Positions 24,609 to 32,845 of a DNA stretch of 64,000 nucleotides are shown one piece after another. Source of the stretch: CAYNHQ01 sp964397255 (GTDB lineage: Bacteria > Bdellovibrionota_G > JALEGL01 > DATDPG01); contig CAYNHQ010000008.1 of the NCBI GenBank assembly GCA_964397255.1, positions 102,983 through 166,982 on the forward strand, written 5' to 3'. The notes under the pieces are model-generated. The model did no database searches, had not been told where the DNA came from, and worked only from the letters and a program-made list of their open reading frames with translations. Position 1 is the first letter of the stretch, and each line of letters opens with the position of its first letter. A program made the position numbers and the translations under genes.

Positions 24609-27062
24609 ATGCCCCGTGTGAAACTTGCTTTCATTGCAACTATTTGCCTATGTTTCCTGGGGATCCAGAAGTGTGCGCTCGGATATCCAGATCGAATTGC
24701 AGGCTCGATTCCGCTTACACTTACACCACAAGTTTCGCGACTGGGAACCACTGGGAGATATCTTTACCTTCTGGGGACGACTTCCAGCTCTTTTTCGGTC
24801 ATTGACACGCTTCTATTCAAAGAAATTCGGCGAGTTTCGTTCACAGGCTCTTCACGTGATTTGGCTATAAGCAGCGATGGAAAAACACTTTTTGTCCTGA
24901 CGGACCACGCCGATCAGCTTCTTACCTTTGACTTAGCGGACCCCAGCAAACCTGTGGCATCTGATGCTATCGACATTGGAACTTCCTCTATTTCGTTCGA
25001 TCAAATGGCTATCGGCCTTTCCTCGGGAAACGAAATTTTAACACTGACAAATCGGAGTAAAAAATTCATTTACGTTTACGACCGGACGACCAAAGCACTT
25101 CGAAAAAATGGGTCCGTCGATCACATCGTGAGCGACATTGATCCGATCTCCATACGGCTTCCTATAGATGGAATTCGAGTTGTTGCTCTTTCCCCCGATG
25201 GATTGTTTCGCACCTATTCCACGACGACCCTTCTTCAATTGGGAAATTCACTCGATATCGGCTCACTTTCTTCCACCAAAGCTTTCAATCATGTTCAGAT
25301 CGCTCATCTGTCGGGCGGGAACTATGCGTTTGCTTCAAATGACGTATCTCCCGGCGAGATTTTTACAGTTAACATGACGCAGGGGACGTTTAATGTCTTT
25401 GTGGTAGATGCGAATCCCGATACCAGTGATCTCGATCCAATTCCCGTCAAAAATGAGCCGAGCGGATCTCTCGCGGCGGATGTTCTTCGCCCCAAGAGCG
25501 GGGAGAACACGGCGACATATCTTTTCGTCGCGAACCGAGGATCGAACTCTCTTTCCGTGATCGACTTAGCCAATGTCGGGGCCAAAATCACGCCTCTAGC
25601 AACGATCGCAAATGTGAATGACATTCCTTCGCAGGGTATGTCCGCTTCTTCATCGACCGAAGGATATCTTTTTGCGGCGGACAATGCGGGTAGCTCGGTC
25701 AATATCATTACGGATCAGCCTTTTTTGACGCTCACAGGAGTTCCGACCGGTCCAGTAGGAAGCAGTGACATCACGGTAAAAGTGAAATCGACTCGCGCGG
25801 GTAGCCTTTCGGTCCTTCATTATACCGGGGCCACGACCGATCCGATCAGTTCGACCGCGGGAGATGCCTTGGTAACGACATCTCTATCCGCTGACACCGA
25901 TACGTCCGTAAAAATTCCTACGACCAGCTTGGTCGAAGGAGACAACACCATCGCCTTCTTTCTCACATCCGGAGATTTTTTGGGCCGTGTGGCATTCGCC
26001 GCGACGAAGGATACAAACCCCACCACGCCGACGAATTTTCGTCTCAATTTCGGCAACAAAAAGATTTTCGTGAATTGTGACCGCGTGGATTTATCCGATA
26101 TGGATCATTATCTGATTTATTTCGGAACCGATCATGCCGCTACCTCAGGAGTTGGCGGACTATCATCTCCCATATCTATTTCTCAACCGGAGAGTGGAGG
26201 GATTTCCCATGTGCTCGATCCCGTTCCCAACGGTGTTCGGATTTACATCAAGATGATCGCTGTCGACAAGAATGGAAATCAAAGTCCTCCGACCTCCACA
26301 CTTTCAGAGACGGCAGAAGAAACGATCGGAATCATTGGTCTGACCGGCGAGACGGGAGGATGCCACTCGCTGGGCATGAGATGGATTTCTTGTTTGTTCC
26401 TGCTATTCATTCTTCTTGGAAAAAGAAAGCGCGTTTTCCTTTGCCTGCTTATCTTCTTTTATTGTTCCGACGGCGTGGCGGACGAGAGAATTCTCGAAAA
26501 AGATGCTTCAGGGAGCCAGAGAACGTCCACCGAAATTCGCGTGGATTGGTGGATTCCAAAAGACGAGACGTTTAGCAAACTGTACGGGAATTCGGGGAAT
26601 CAAATTTTTTCTCTCCGATTTGGGTTACCGATCGGGCCTCTCGACGTGGGAGCCGATGTCGGATTTCTCTGGGAGACCGCGCCGATGATCGGCGTGAGCA
26701 CAGGACGACCCAGTGGAGAAGAATCACGAACTTTGCTGGTTCCGTTCGGTATTTCGGCGCAGTACGCGCTCCGTTTTTCAAAAAGGCAGGTTCTCGTTCC
26801 ATTTGCGCAGGCAGGCTACACGGCGACTTATTTTGATCTTTCCGAAACCACCGACAATGTGAGCGGAGTGAAACAGGGTATGACTTTCGGCGGTGGGCTT
26901 CGCCTTGTACTGGATCATCTTACCGATTCGAATGATTTAGAGGACATGTTCGGAATCACTCACTTTTATATCGAAGGAGTGGGTCTGTATCGGCTTCAAT
27001 TCACGGGGGGCCTTGATTTGGGAGGCTGGACGATCGGTCCGGGGCTCGGTGTTGAATTCTAA
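24609..27062 (+). CDS. Fusion: secreted beta-propeller/Fn3 protein with CTERM-like tail joined to a beta-barrel with its own signal peptide
   Basis: 817 residues in one frame. Signal peptide 1-25; YVTN-type beta-propeller (about 45-375, with ISSDGKTLFVL and LFVANRGSNSLSVIDL); beta-sandwich (about 380-470); Fn3-like domain (476-575). Then a sorting-type tail: GG-C585, a hydrophobic helix, and KRKR (605-608). This runs straight into a second signal-like hydrophobic stretch ending GVA (622-624) and a beta-barrel (625-817) ending in GVEF. KRKR could serve both as the tail anchor and as the n-region of the second signal. It may be a true fusion or a polyprotein split by signal peptidase. Confidence 0.75.
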   Translation: MPRVKLAFIATICLCFLGIQKCALGYPDRIAGSIPLTLTPQVSRLGTTGRYLYLLGTTSSSFSVIDTLLFKEIRRVSFTGSSRDLAISSDGKTLFVLTDHADQLLTFDLADPSKPVASDAIDIGTSSISFDQMAIGLSSGNEILTLTNRSKKFIYVYDRTTKALRKNGSVDHIVSDIDPISIRLPIDGIRVVALSPDGLFRTYSTTTLLQLGNSLDIGSLSSTKAFNHVQIAHLSGGNYAFASNDVSPGEIFTVNMTQGTFNVFVVDANPDTSDLDPIPVKNEPSGSLAADVLRPKSGENTATYLFVANRGSNSLSVIDLANVGAKITPLATIANVNDIPSQGMSASSSTEGYLFAADNAGSSVNIITDQPFLTLTGVPTGPVGSSDITVKVKSTRAGSLSVLHYTGATTDPISSTAGDALVTTSLSADTDTSVKIPTTSLVEGDNTIAFFLTSGDFLGRVAFAATKDTNPTTPTNFRLNFGNKKIFVNCDRVDLSDMDHYLIYFGTDHAATSGVGGLSSPISISQPESGGISHVLDPVPNGVRIYIKMIAVDKNGNQSPPTSTLSETAEETIGIIGLTGETGGCHSLGMRWISCLFLLFILLGKRKRVFLCLLIFFYCSDGVADERILEKDASGSQRTSTEIRVDWWIPKDETFSKLYGNSGNQIFSLRFGLPIGPLDVGADVGFLWETAPMIGVSTGRPSGEESRTLLVPFGISAQYALRFSKRQVLVPFAQAGYTATYFDLSETTDNVSGVKQGMTFGGGLRLVLDHLTDSNDLEDMFGITHFYIEGVGLYRLQFTGGLDLGGWTIGPGLGVEF

Positions 27063-27819
27063 GCCGCCTGAGGGATCGATTCGAACGATTCGGATCGACA
27101 TTCAATATGAAGGAACTAATTATGTCGGTTGGCAGCGCCAGCCCGACGGCGTTTCCGTTCAAAAACTGGTTGAAGAAGCGATGTCAAAAATTGCCGACGA
27201 AAAAGTGGATGTAGTAGGAACTAGCCGCACGGATTCGGGTGTTCACGCCCGACAGCAAGTAGCTTCGTTTTGTCTGAAGAAAAAGGGGCCTTCGCCCTAT
27301 GGTTTTATGCGCGGGGCGAACACGCTACTGCCTTCCGACATTCGTGTGGTTCGGGCGGAAGAAATGGATCTTTCATTTCTTGCTCGAAGAGATGCAAAGG
27401 AAAAGACGTATCGTTACTACATTCAAATGGGGCCCGAGCCACTTGTATTTCTGCGAAATTTTTCATGGCATATTCGGGAACCTCTCGATCTCGATCGAAT
27501 GAGGCGAGCAACAAGCGATTTGCTAGGTACGCATGATTTTTCTTCGTTTCGGTCCGCCAGCGCGCAAACACGTACGTCGGAACGGACGATTTTTCAGGCC
27601 GAGTGGAAAATTGGCGAGTTTGAAATGCTGTATTTTGAAATCACGGCGAACGGATTTCTCAAACAAATGGTCCGTACCATTGTAGGAACGCTCGTAGAAG
27701 TGGGCGAGGGAAAGCGAGCACCGGAAGAAATGAAAACCATTCTGGAGGCAAAAAACAGAACCACCGCTGGCCTAACAGCGCCACCTCACGGTCTTTTTCT
27801 CTGGCGTGTGACGTTCTGA
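27049..27819 (+). CDS. truA: TruA, tRNA pseudouridine(38-40) synthase
   Basis: 256 residues from GTG 27049 (TTG 27052 also possible); the frame is open to TTG 27013 but the conserved part begins only at IRIDIQYEGTNYVGWQRQP. Catalytic Asp is in GTSRTDSGVHARQQVASF; the C-terminal half has FLKQMVRTIVGTL and LTAPPHGLFL. It isomerises uridines in the tRNA anticodon arm. It overlaps the end of the previous gene by about 14 bases, so translational coupling is likely. Confidence 0.94.
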   Translation: MLNSKPPEGSIRTIRIDIQYEGTNYVGWQRQPDGVSVQKLVEEAMSKIADEKVDVVGTSRTDSGVHARQQVASFCLKKKGPSPYGFMRGANTLLPSDIRVVRAEEMDLSFLARRDAKEKTYRYYIQMGPEPLVFLRNFSWHIREPLDLDRMRRATSDLLGTHDFSSFRSASAQTRTSERTIFQAEWKIGEFEMLYFEITANGFLKQMVRTIVGTLVEVGEGKRAPEEMKTILEAKNRTTAGLTAPPHGLFLWRVTF

Positions 27820-27840
27820 TCTGGCAAAAGAAGATTACGT

Positions 27841-27951
27841 ATGGCTATTCGAAAACGAAAGAAAAGTCACCGAAACCGAAAAAAATCAAACCGTCTGAAG
27901 GCGAAATTTAAACGCAAAGAAAAAATGCGCAAAGCCCGCTGGCATAAGTAG
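27841..27951 (+). CDS. Tiny, extremely basic 36-residue protein
   Basis: ATG 27841 to TAG 27949-27951, preceded by AAGAAGAT. More than half of the 36 residues are Lys or Arg (MAIRKRKKSHRNRKKS at the start, KARWHK at the end). The composition fits an RNA-binding peptide such as a small ribosome-associated protein (bTHX or AURKAIP1/COX24-like), but no family is recognised with confidence. It follows truA by 21 bases, suggesting one transcript with a tRNA modification gene. Confidence 0.6.
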   Translation: MAIRKRKKSHRNRKKSNRLKAKFKRKEKMRKARWHK

Positions 27952-27952
27952 A

Positions 27953-28054
27953 ATGCGAAAAAGTTTGGGCTCCGGTCTCGGGGGTCGCCCCCTGGGCTGC
28001 GGCCCGTTAGTCCTCGCCAGGGGTTCGCCCCCTCGCCACCCAAATTTTTCGCAT
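27953..28054. repeat. Large inverted repeat with three internal hairpins
   Basis: Outer arms ATGCGAAAAA-G-TTTGGG (27953-27969) and CCCAAATTTTTCGCAT (28039-28054) pair over 16 bp with one bulged G. Inside are GGGGG-TCG-CCCCC (27980-27992), GGGC-TGCG-GCCC (27994-28005) and GGGG-TTCG-CCCC (28020-28031). The element fills the gap between the truA transcript and convergent proC and its right arm reaches the proC stop. It may be a bidirectional terminator, a dispersed REP-like element or a structured RNA. Confidence 0.75.
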
Positions 28055-28884
28055 TATTTTTTTCGAGAGAAAGAGTTCCCCAATTCTTTCGAGCGTGTGG
28101 TGGCTCGCTCGACGGCGTTGATCAGCGTGGTTCGAAGTCCGCCTTCTTCCAGCGTATGAATTCCCGCGATCGCGGTGCCGCCAGGGGAGGTGACCATGTC
28201 TTTGAGCCGACCTGGGTGCTCTCCGGACTCAATGAGAAGCTTCGCGGCTCCCAACACAGTTTGAGAAGCCAGCGTGAGGGAAGTGTCGCGCGACAGGCCC
28301 ACCTTCACGCCAGCGTCTGCGAGCGCATCGATCATGAGAAAGATATACGCCGGACCACTTCCCGATAATCCGGTTACAGCGTCGAGAAGAACTTCATCGA
28401 CGACGACTGTCTTCCCGACCGCATCAAAGATCGCTCGAGCCACACTCATATCTTCTTCTGAAGCATGATCTCCACCCGAGAGAGCCGTGGCGCCTGCACC
28501 CACCAAAGCGGGCACATTAGGCATCGCACGTACAACACGTGACCGATCGGGGAGACGATTTTCAATGGCAGAAATTGGCACTCCGGCGGCAATCGTAATG
28601 ATCAGTTTCTTTGGCGTGATGGTTCTGGAAATTTCATCCACGACTCTTTCCAACACCTGTGGTTTTACCGCGAGAATCACGATGTCGCTTTTTTGGCCGA
28701 TATCGCGATTGTTTGTTGCTGTTTGAATTCCAAACTCCTTCGCAAAGGCCTTAGTTTTCACTTCGCCATGGTCCGAAGCGAAAAGCTGCGAGGCTTTCGC
28801 ATGCTTTCCTCGAAGCAGACCGCCGACTAGTGCTCGGGCCATGTTTCCGGCGCCGATAATTCCAATTTTCCTTTCTTTCAACAT
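28054..28884 (-). CDS. proC: ProC, pyrroline-5-carboxylate reductase
   Basis: 276 residues; last step of proline synthesis, NAD(P)H-dependent and cytoplasmic. N-terminal Rossmann motif IGIIGAGNMARALVGGLL, central AVKPQV and RAMPNVPALVGAGATAL, and the C-terminal family signature SGSGPAYIFLMIDALADAGV and SPGGTAIAGI. ATG at 28884 follows AGGAG closely. The stop abuts the inverted repeat. Confidence 0.95.
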   Translation of the reverse strand: MLKERKIGIIGAGNMARALVGGLLRGKHAKASQLFASDHGEVKTKAFAKEFGIQTATNNRDIGQKSDIVILAVKPQVLERVVDEISRTITPKKLIITIAAGVPISAIENRLPDRSRVVRAMPNVPALVGAGATALSGGDHASEEDMSVARAIFDAVGKTVVVDEVLLDAVTGLSGSGPAYIFLMIDALADAGVKVGLSRDTSLTLASQTVLGAAKLLIESGEHPGRLKDMVTSPGGTAIAGIHTLEEGGLRTTLINAVERATTRSKELGNSFSRKK

Positions 28885-28893
28885 TCCACGCTC

Positions 28894-29838
28894 CTATTTA
28901 AGGACATTCTTTCGACGCAATTCAATAAAATATTTCCACCCATATAAGAGTGGATGTCTTCGCTCCCGCTCGGTGAGTTCAATTTTAATCCCATGCGTTC
29001 GTTCAATCTTAGCAAGGAGATAGTCGACCCAATGGGATACTGTCACAATGCTTTTGGGCCAGCGGAGCTTTGCACGGAGCCGGCTTCGATGAATAAAACG
29101 CCAAAGAGAAACATGCCCATAAAAATCTCTCCAACCATTCTTGGGACGGACATATTGCCCGCTCGATTCGTGTTTCACACTCCAGGGCGGAACCGACATT
29201 TCCAAAAGAACTTTTTCATATGCTCGCTCGTAATGCACTTTCTCGGCTTCATAAAGCTTATCGATCTTATCGGGAGCCTCCACGCGAAATTCACCCTCAT
29301 AGCTCAGCCCCAATGCCTTTCGGATAAAAGTCGCGAGGCTAAACTTTGGCGGAAGGCCAAAATAGGCGCGCCGGGCAATCGACCGGAGGGCAGCCGCCTG
29401 GGCATCGATAATGACTTGTTTACTCCGCGTATCCTTCGCCCAAGCGATGCCGATCCGTTTTGAAAACCGGCCGAGATGATAAACATCGCGCGCACATTCC
29501 GCTGTCACGCCTTGAAGGTCGTACTCGGAAATCACATTATACTTGGCGATCTCACCATTGACACTGAAGTGATAAATGTTCGGTGGAAGGATCCAATTCA
29601 TCGCAGCGTGTAGCCAAGAAGAATAAAATGTTCGATAGCGATCGACCGTCACATAGAAATCAGGTGTGGACGTGGATGTGCGGGTCACTTCACTCATGCA
29701 GGACCCGTAGGCGATCACGGCATTGGCTCGGCCGTTGAGTTCTCGAAGAAGAGGTTCAAGAAAGGGAGCCAGAGTAGCGCGCGGAACATCATCGAGGATC
29801 GGCGCGATAATGGATTCCAATGACTCAGCTTCAGTCAC
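28894..29838 (-). CDS. TAM41/MMP37-like CDP-diacylglycerol synthase
   Basis: 314 residues. Nucleotidyltransferase core AYGSCMSE ... TPDFYVTV, then family-like blocks HAAMNW, YNVISEYDLQGV, a Y-x-x-GR-x-x-K element and LSYEGEFR. The order AYGS..D, H..N, Y-x-VIS-x-x-DL, GR, LSY-x-G(D/E)-x-R is that of mitochondrial Tam41, which makes CDP-DAG from phosphatidic acid and CTP. It would feed the PssA/Psd pair at 20.5-22.1 kb. It overlaps the diguanylate cyclase gene by 4 bases. Soluble, no membrane helix, unlike CdsA. Judged from memory of motifs. Confidence 0.65.
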   Translation of the reverse strand: MTEAESLESIIAPILDDVPRATLAPFLEPLLRELNGRANAVIAYGSCMSEVTRTSTSTPDFYVTVDRYRTFYSSWLHAAMNWILPPNIYHFSVNGEIAKYNVISEYDLQGVTAECARDVYHLGRFSKRIGIAWAKDTRSKQVIIDAQAAALRSIARRAYFGLPPKFSLATFIRKALGLSYEGEFRVEAPDKIDKLYEAEKVHYERAYEKVLLEMSVPPWSVKHESSGQYVRPKNGWRDFYGHVSLWRFIHRSRLRAKLRWPKSIVTVSHWVDYLLAKIERTHGIKIELTERERRHPLLYGWKYFIELRRKNVLK

Positions 29839-30881
29839 GATTTCGCTCCCGCGACGGAATTACGCGTGGAGCCTTTCACCTCGTACATGGCCGCATCGGC
29901 CATTCGAATGAGATCATCCTTTGATTTCGCATCCTCGGGGAAGGTCGCCACGCCAAAACTCGCCGTAAAGTGAACTTTCAGCCCCTTGTCCTGGAGAAAT
30001 TCGTTTTGCTCGATTGATTTTCGAAGTCGTTCCGCAATGAGAAGAGCACCATCTTTGTTTGTTTCCGGAAGGAGGACGACGAATTCGTCTCCCCCGTATC
30101 GAGCGGCGTAATCCGTACTCCGAATCGACTTTTGAATGATGTTGGCCGTTTCGCGAAGCAACTGCGATCCATGAATATGTCCCCACGTGTCGTTTACTTG
30201 TTTAAATTTGTCGAGGTCAAGGAAGACCATTGAGAACGCTTTCTTGTAACGCTGCGCCCGCAAAATTTCTGTATCGAGGAGAGTATGCATGTGGCGTACG
30301 TTAAATAACGTTGTCAGGTCGTCCGTAATTGTGAGTTCCTGAACACGCTGAAAATTTCTCGCGTTTTCAATCGCGATGGCGGCGTAATCGCAAATGATGG
30401 CAAGCGATGCTAGATCTTCCTCTGAAAAAGGAGTCACCGTATCGCCTTTCCGGCGTAGATCGATGACTCCAAGAATTTTTCCCTTACTTTTGAGTGGAAT
30501 ACACACAATCGACTTTGACCCATCATCCTGCATTTGTTCAATAGGTGCTGAATATCGTTTGTCTCTTGTAAAATCAGGCCACAGAACAGGGCGCGCATTT
30601 TGAGCCGCCCACCCAGCCACCCCTTGGCCCATCTTGATCGATTGATTTCGGTCGATCGAAGGCTCGTTAATTAAAATTTCATATTTCAGGGCCTGAGTTT
30701 TTTCGTCGAGCATCAGGAGCGACCAACTGGTGGGGTGGAGGAGGTCGGAAATCTTCTGCAGGACGACCCGCAAAACTTCCTGAATATCCAGCGTGGACGT
30801 CAATGTCTTGCCGATTTCTCCAAAAGTTTGGAGGGCATCGACCGTCTTTTTCAATTCTTCAAGGAGTTTACGGCCTTCCAT
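29835..30881 (-). CDS. GAF-GGDEF diguanylate cyclase
   Basis: 348 residues, no membrane helices. After a short coiled coil a GAF domain (about 20-165) contains GQGVAGWAAQNARPVL; the GGDEF domain (about 185-345) has an intact active site RYGGDEFVVLLP and an inhibitory I-site RSTD five residues before it. It should make cyclic di-GMP from GTP under control of an unknown small ligand. Shares an operon with the TAM41-like gene and is divergent from maf, 55 bp away. Confidence 0.92.
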   Translation of the reverse strand: MEGRKLLEELKKTVDALQTFGEIGKTLTSTLDIQEVLRVVLQKISDLLHPTSWSLLMLDEKTQALKYEILINEPSIDRNQSIKMGQGVAGWAAQNARPVLWPDFTRDKRYSAPIEQMQDDGSKSIVCIPLKSKGKILGVIDLRRKGDTVTPFSEEDLASLAIICDYAAIAIENARNFQRVQELTITDDLTTLFNVRHMHTLLDTEILRAQRYKKAFSMVFLDLDKFKQVNDTWGHIHGSQLLRETANIIQKSIRSTDYAARYGGDEFVVLLPETNKDGALLIAERLRKSIEQNEFLQDKGLKVHFTASFGVATFPEDAKSKDDLIRMADAAMYEVKGSTRNSVAGAKS

Positions 30882-30936
30882 TTTTACCCGACTCGGTTAC
30901 AAGAGTTCTTTTGGAGTCTACACGGGATCACAGGTA

Positions 30937-31521
30937 ATGAAAGCGGCTGGAAAAATCGTATTGGCATCGGGCTCTCCCCGGCGAAAGGAAATGTTCGGAC
31001 TGTTGGGAATTGATGTAGAAGTCATACCGAGTGATATCGCCGAGGTAGGTTACGGGGGAGAGCCGCCTCACATTGCGGCGCGCATGACAAAGCAAAAGGT
31101 GAGGGCGGTACGCTCTCGGCTGGGGCCTGCATTCGAGGGATGGGTGGTGGGTGCTGATACGGTGGTGGCCCTGGACCAAGACACTTTTGGGAAACCGCGC
31201 GATGCCGAGGATGCCCGCACGATGCTCCGGCGGCTTTCGGGAAAGACACATCAAGTTTATAGCGCCTACCGCATTGAGGCGTTTGACGGGGAGGTGAAAG
31301 AAGGGGTGGTGGCGACGGATGTCACGATGGCCGAGATCCGCCTCGAAGATTTGGAATGGTACATCTCGACGGGAGAGCCGTTTGATAAAGCGGGAGGCTA
31401 TGCGATTCAAGGGAAAGGGGGAGTATTTGTAACCTCCATAAAAGGTTCCTATTCGAATGTCGTCGGTCTTCCCCTTTTTGAAGTCGTTCAAGCCTTGCGT
31501 GACCTCGGCGCAATCGTATGA
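30937..31521 (+). CDS. maf: Maf family nucleoside triphosphate pyrophosphatase
   Basis: 194 residues from ATG 30937; the open frame extends to 30793 but runs into the divergent cyclase gene. Maf motifs: LASGSPRRKEML-like (LASGSPRRKEMF), VVGADTVVALD, GKPRDAEDA, LSGKTHQVYSA and the C-terminal DKAGGYAIQGKGG. Enzymes of this group hydrolyse dTTP/UTP or modified nucleotides to monophosphates, preventing misincorporation. Overlaps yggS by 4 bases. Confidence 0.92.
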   Translation: MKAAGKIVLASGSPRRKEMFGLLGIDVEVIPSDIAEVGYGGEPPHIAARMTKQKVRAVRSRLGPAFEGWVVGADTVVALDQDTFGKPRDAEDARTMLRRLSGKTHQVYSAYRIEAFDGEVKEGVVATDVTMAEIRLEDLEWYISTGEPFDKAGGYAIQGKGGVFVTSIKGSYSNVVGLPLFEVVQALRDLGAIV

Positions 31522-32207
31522 CGATTACCGATCGTTGGAATGATATCCTTTCACAAGTGGAGAGAACTTGCGATCGGGTGAAACGTTCGCCGTCATCAGT
31601 CCGAATCATCGCTGTCACGAAAACGCAACCAATCGAAAAAATCCGTGAAGCTTACGCCGCGGGCGCAAGAATTTTTGGCGAAAATTATGTGCAGGAAGCC
31701 CTAGCAAAGATTGGGGCAATCAAGGCCGAATGGCATTTCATTGGTGCCTTGCAAAGTAATAAAACGAAGAGAGTCGTTGAGCATTTTTCTCTCATTCATT
31801 CCCTCGATCGTTGGTCGTTGGCGGAGGCATTGGAGAAAGCGAGAAAGTCGCTTGGCATACCGGTTCACGCGCTTATTGAAGTGAATGTCGCAGGAGAGAA
31901 ATCGAAATCGGGTGTGGCTCCATCGGAGATTCGGCCTCTACTCGATCAAATTTCAGAGAAAACTCAAATTGAAGTCGTGGGGCTTATGACATTTCCGCCA
32001 TTGGCCGAAAACCCAGAAGACTCACGACATTATTTTGCTGAAACCCGTCAGCTCGCCGAAAAAATCGCGACTTGGAAAATACCACGAGTTGAAATGAAGG
32101 AACTTTCCATGGGTGTCACGTCTGATTTTGAAGTCGCCATCGAAGAAGGTGCCACTCTCGTCCGAATCGGCGCCGCCATCTTTGGCCCACGGACTGTGAT
32201 AGAATAA
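31518..32207 (+). CDS. yggS: YggS/PLPBP, pyridoxal-phosphate homeostasis protein
   Basis: 229 residues. Alanine-racemase-N fold; PLP-binding Lys in AVTKTQP; GENYVQEA, WHFIGALQSNK, then SMGVTSDFEVAIEEGATLVR and IGAAIFGPR at the C-terminus, all family hallmarks. It binds PLP and buffers vitamin B6 and amino-acid pools with no known catalysis. The codons for GAAIFGPR overlap the left 23-bp repeat of the next cassette. Confidence 0.94.
   Translation: MTITDRWNDILSQVERTCDRVKRSPSSVRIIAVTKTQPIEKIREAYAAGARIFGENYVQEALAKIGAIKAEWHFIGALQSNKTKRVVEHFSLIHSLDRWSLAEALEKARKSLGIPVHALIEVNVAGEKSKSGVAPSEIRPLLDQISEKTQIEVVGLMTFPPLAENPEDSRHYFAETRQLAEKIATWKIPRVEMKELSMGVTSDFEVAIEEGATLVRIGAAIFGPRTVIE
32170..32192. repeat. 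Left 23-bp direct repeat of the second nucleotidyltransferase cassette
   Basis: Begins GCGCCGCCATCTTTGG and ends CCCACGG; identical over 23 bp to 32846-32868. It lies within the 3' coding end of yggS. Copies are 676 bp apart and enclose the two genes below. Confidence 0.88.
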
Positions 32208-32211
32208 TGGA

Positions 32212-32430
32212 ATGAAAGGGAAAAAGCCACGCAATGGGTCAAGCCGCGTAGTGCGGGGAGGGTTCCCTGACGACGCGTTTGACGTAGAGTTTTGGGCGCA
32301 ACAAACTCCTGCGGAGCGATTTATCCAAACATGGGTTCTATCCAAATTACATTGGGAAATTTCAAAACAAGGTTCAAGTGAATCAGGACTTCCTCGACAT
32401 ACTGCGCGAGTTATTAGAAGCCAAAGCTAG
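32212..32430 (+). CDS. Small partner protein of the nucleotidyltransferase
   Basis: 72 residues. The core FDVEFWAQQTPAERFIQTW matches a widespread set of short proteins encoded just upstream of minimal nucleotidyltransferases, with the F-x-x-x-FW-x5-ERF-x-x-x-W spacing. Probably the antitoxin or regulator of the pair, by position only. TAGAAT at 32200-32205 sits 6 nt before the ATG. It overlaps the next gene by 53 bases, an unusually long overlap that suggests coupled translation. Confidence 0.6.
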   Translation: MKGKKPRNGSSRVVRGGFPDDAFDVEFWAQQTPAERFIQTWVLSKLHWEISKQGSSESGLPRHTARVIRSQS

Positions 32431-32824
32431 GTTTCTCGTGGTGGGGGCATTTGCTGTTTCTGTTCATGCCGAACCTAGAGCTACTGGAGATTTAGATATT
32501 TTTGTCGAACCGTCTCCAGAAAATGCAAAGAAAGTCTTTAGTGCCCTAAAAACTTTTGGGGCACCTTTAATGGACCTTACGCTTGAAGACTTATCTAAAC
32601 CTGGCGTTGTTTTTCAGATGGGTCTTCCACCAAATCGTATCGATATTCTTACGGTTATTTCGGGCGTTTCTTTTGAAGAAGCATGGAAAGGATCCGTAAG
32701 TTTCGAGATCAGGAAATTACGTGTTCCGGTTATTGGTCGTGATGAATTCATCAAGAATAAGAAAGCCGCCGGCAGACCCAAAGATCTTCTGGACGTGGAC
32801 TTGGTCGAGAAGCACAGAAAATAA
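32378..32824 (+). CDS. Minimal nucleotidyltransferase (DUF6036-like), putative toxin
   Basis: 148 residues, GTG start. N-terminal FLVVGAFAVSVHAEPRATGD followed by LDIFV gives the G(A/G)..S and D-x-D metal motifs; later RIDILT supplies a third carboxylate. Length and motif order match nucleotidyltransferases of toxin-antitoxin-like modules. It is the same general class as the gene at 9251-9781 but clearly divergent in sequence. Lies between perfect 23-bp repeats, so the pair is likely a recent insertion. Confidence 0.75.
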   Translation: MNQDFLDILRELLEAKARFLVVGAFAVSVHAEPRATGDLDIFVEPSPENAKKVFSALKTFGAPLMDLTLEDLSKPGVVFQMGLPPNRIDILTVISGVSFEEAWKGSVSFEIRKLRVPVIGRDEFIKNKKAAGRPKDLLDVDLVEKHRK

Positions 32825-32845
32825 CGAGTCTATCCACCGTCCCTT

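Noticed and set aside
27953..28054. tRNA-like cloverleaf
   Set aside because: Three hairpins in an outer stem resemble a cloverleaf, but loops are 3-4 nt, there is no anticodon loop or T/D-loop consensus and no CCA-type end.
30793..30936. N-terminal extension of Maf
   Set aside because: It runs inside the divergent diguanylate cyclase gene, and the Maf family starts at the ATG 30937.
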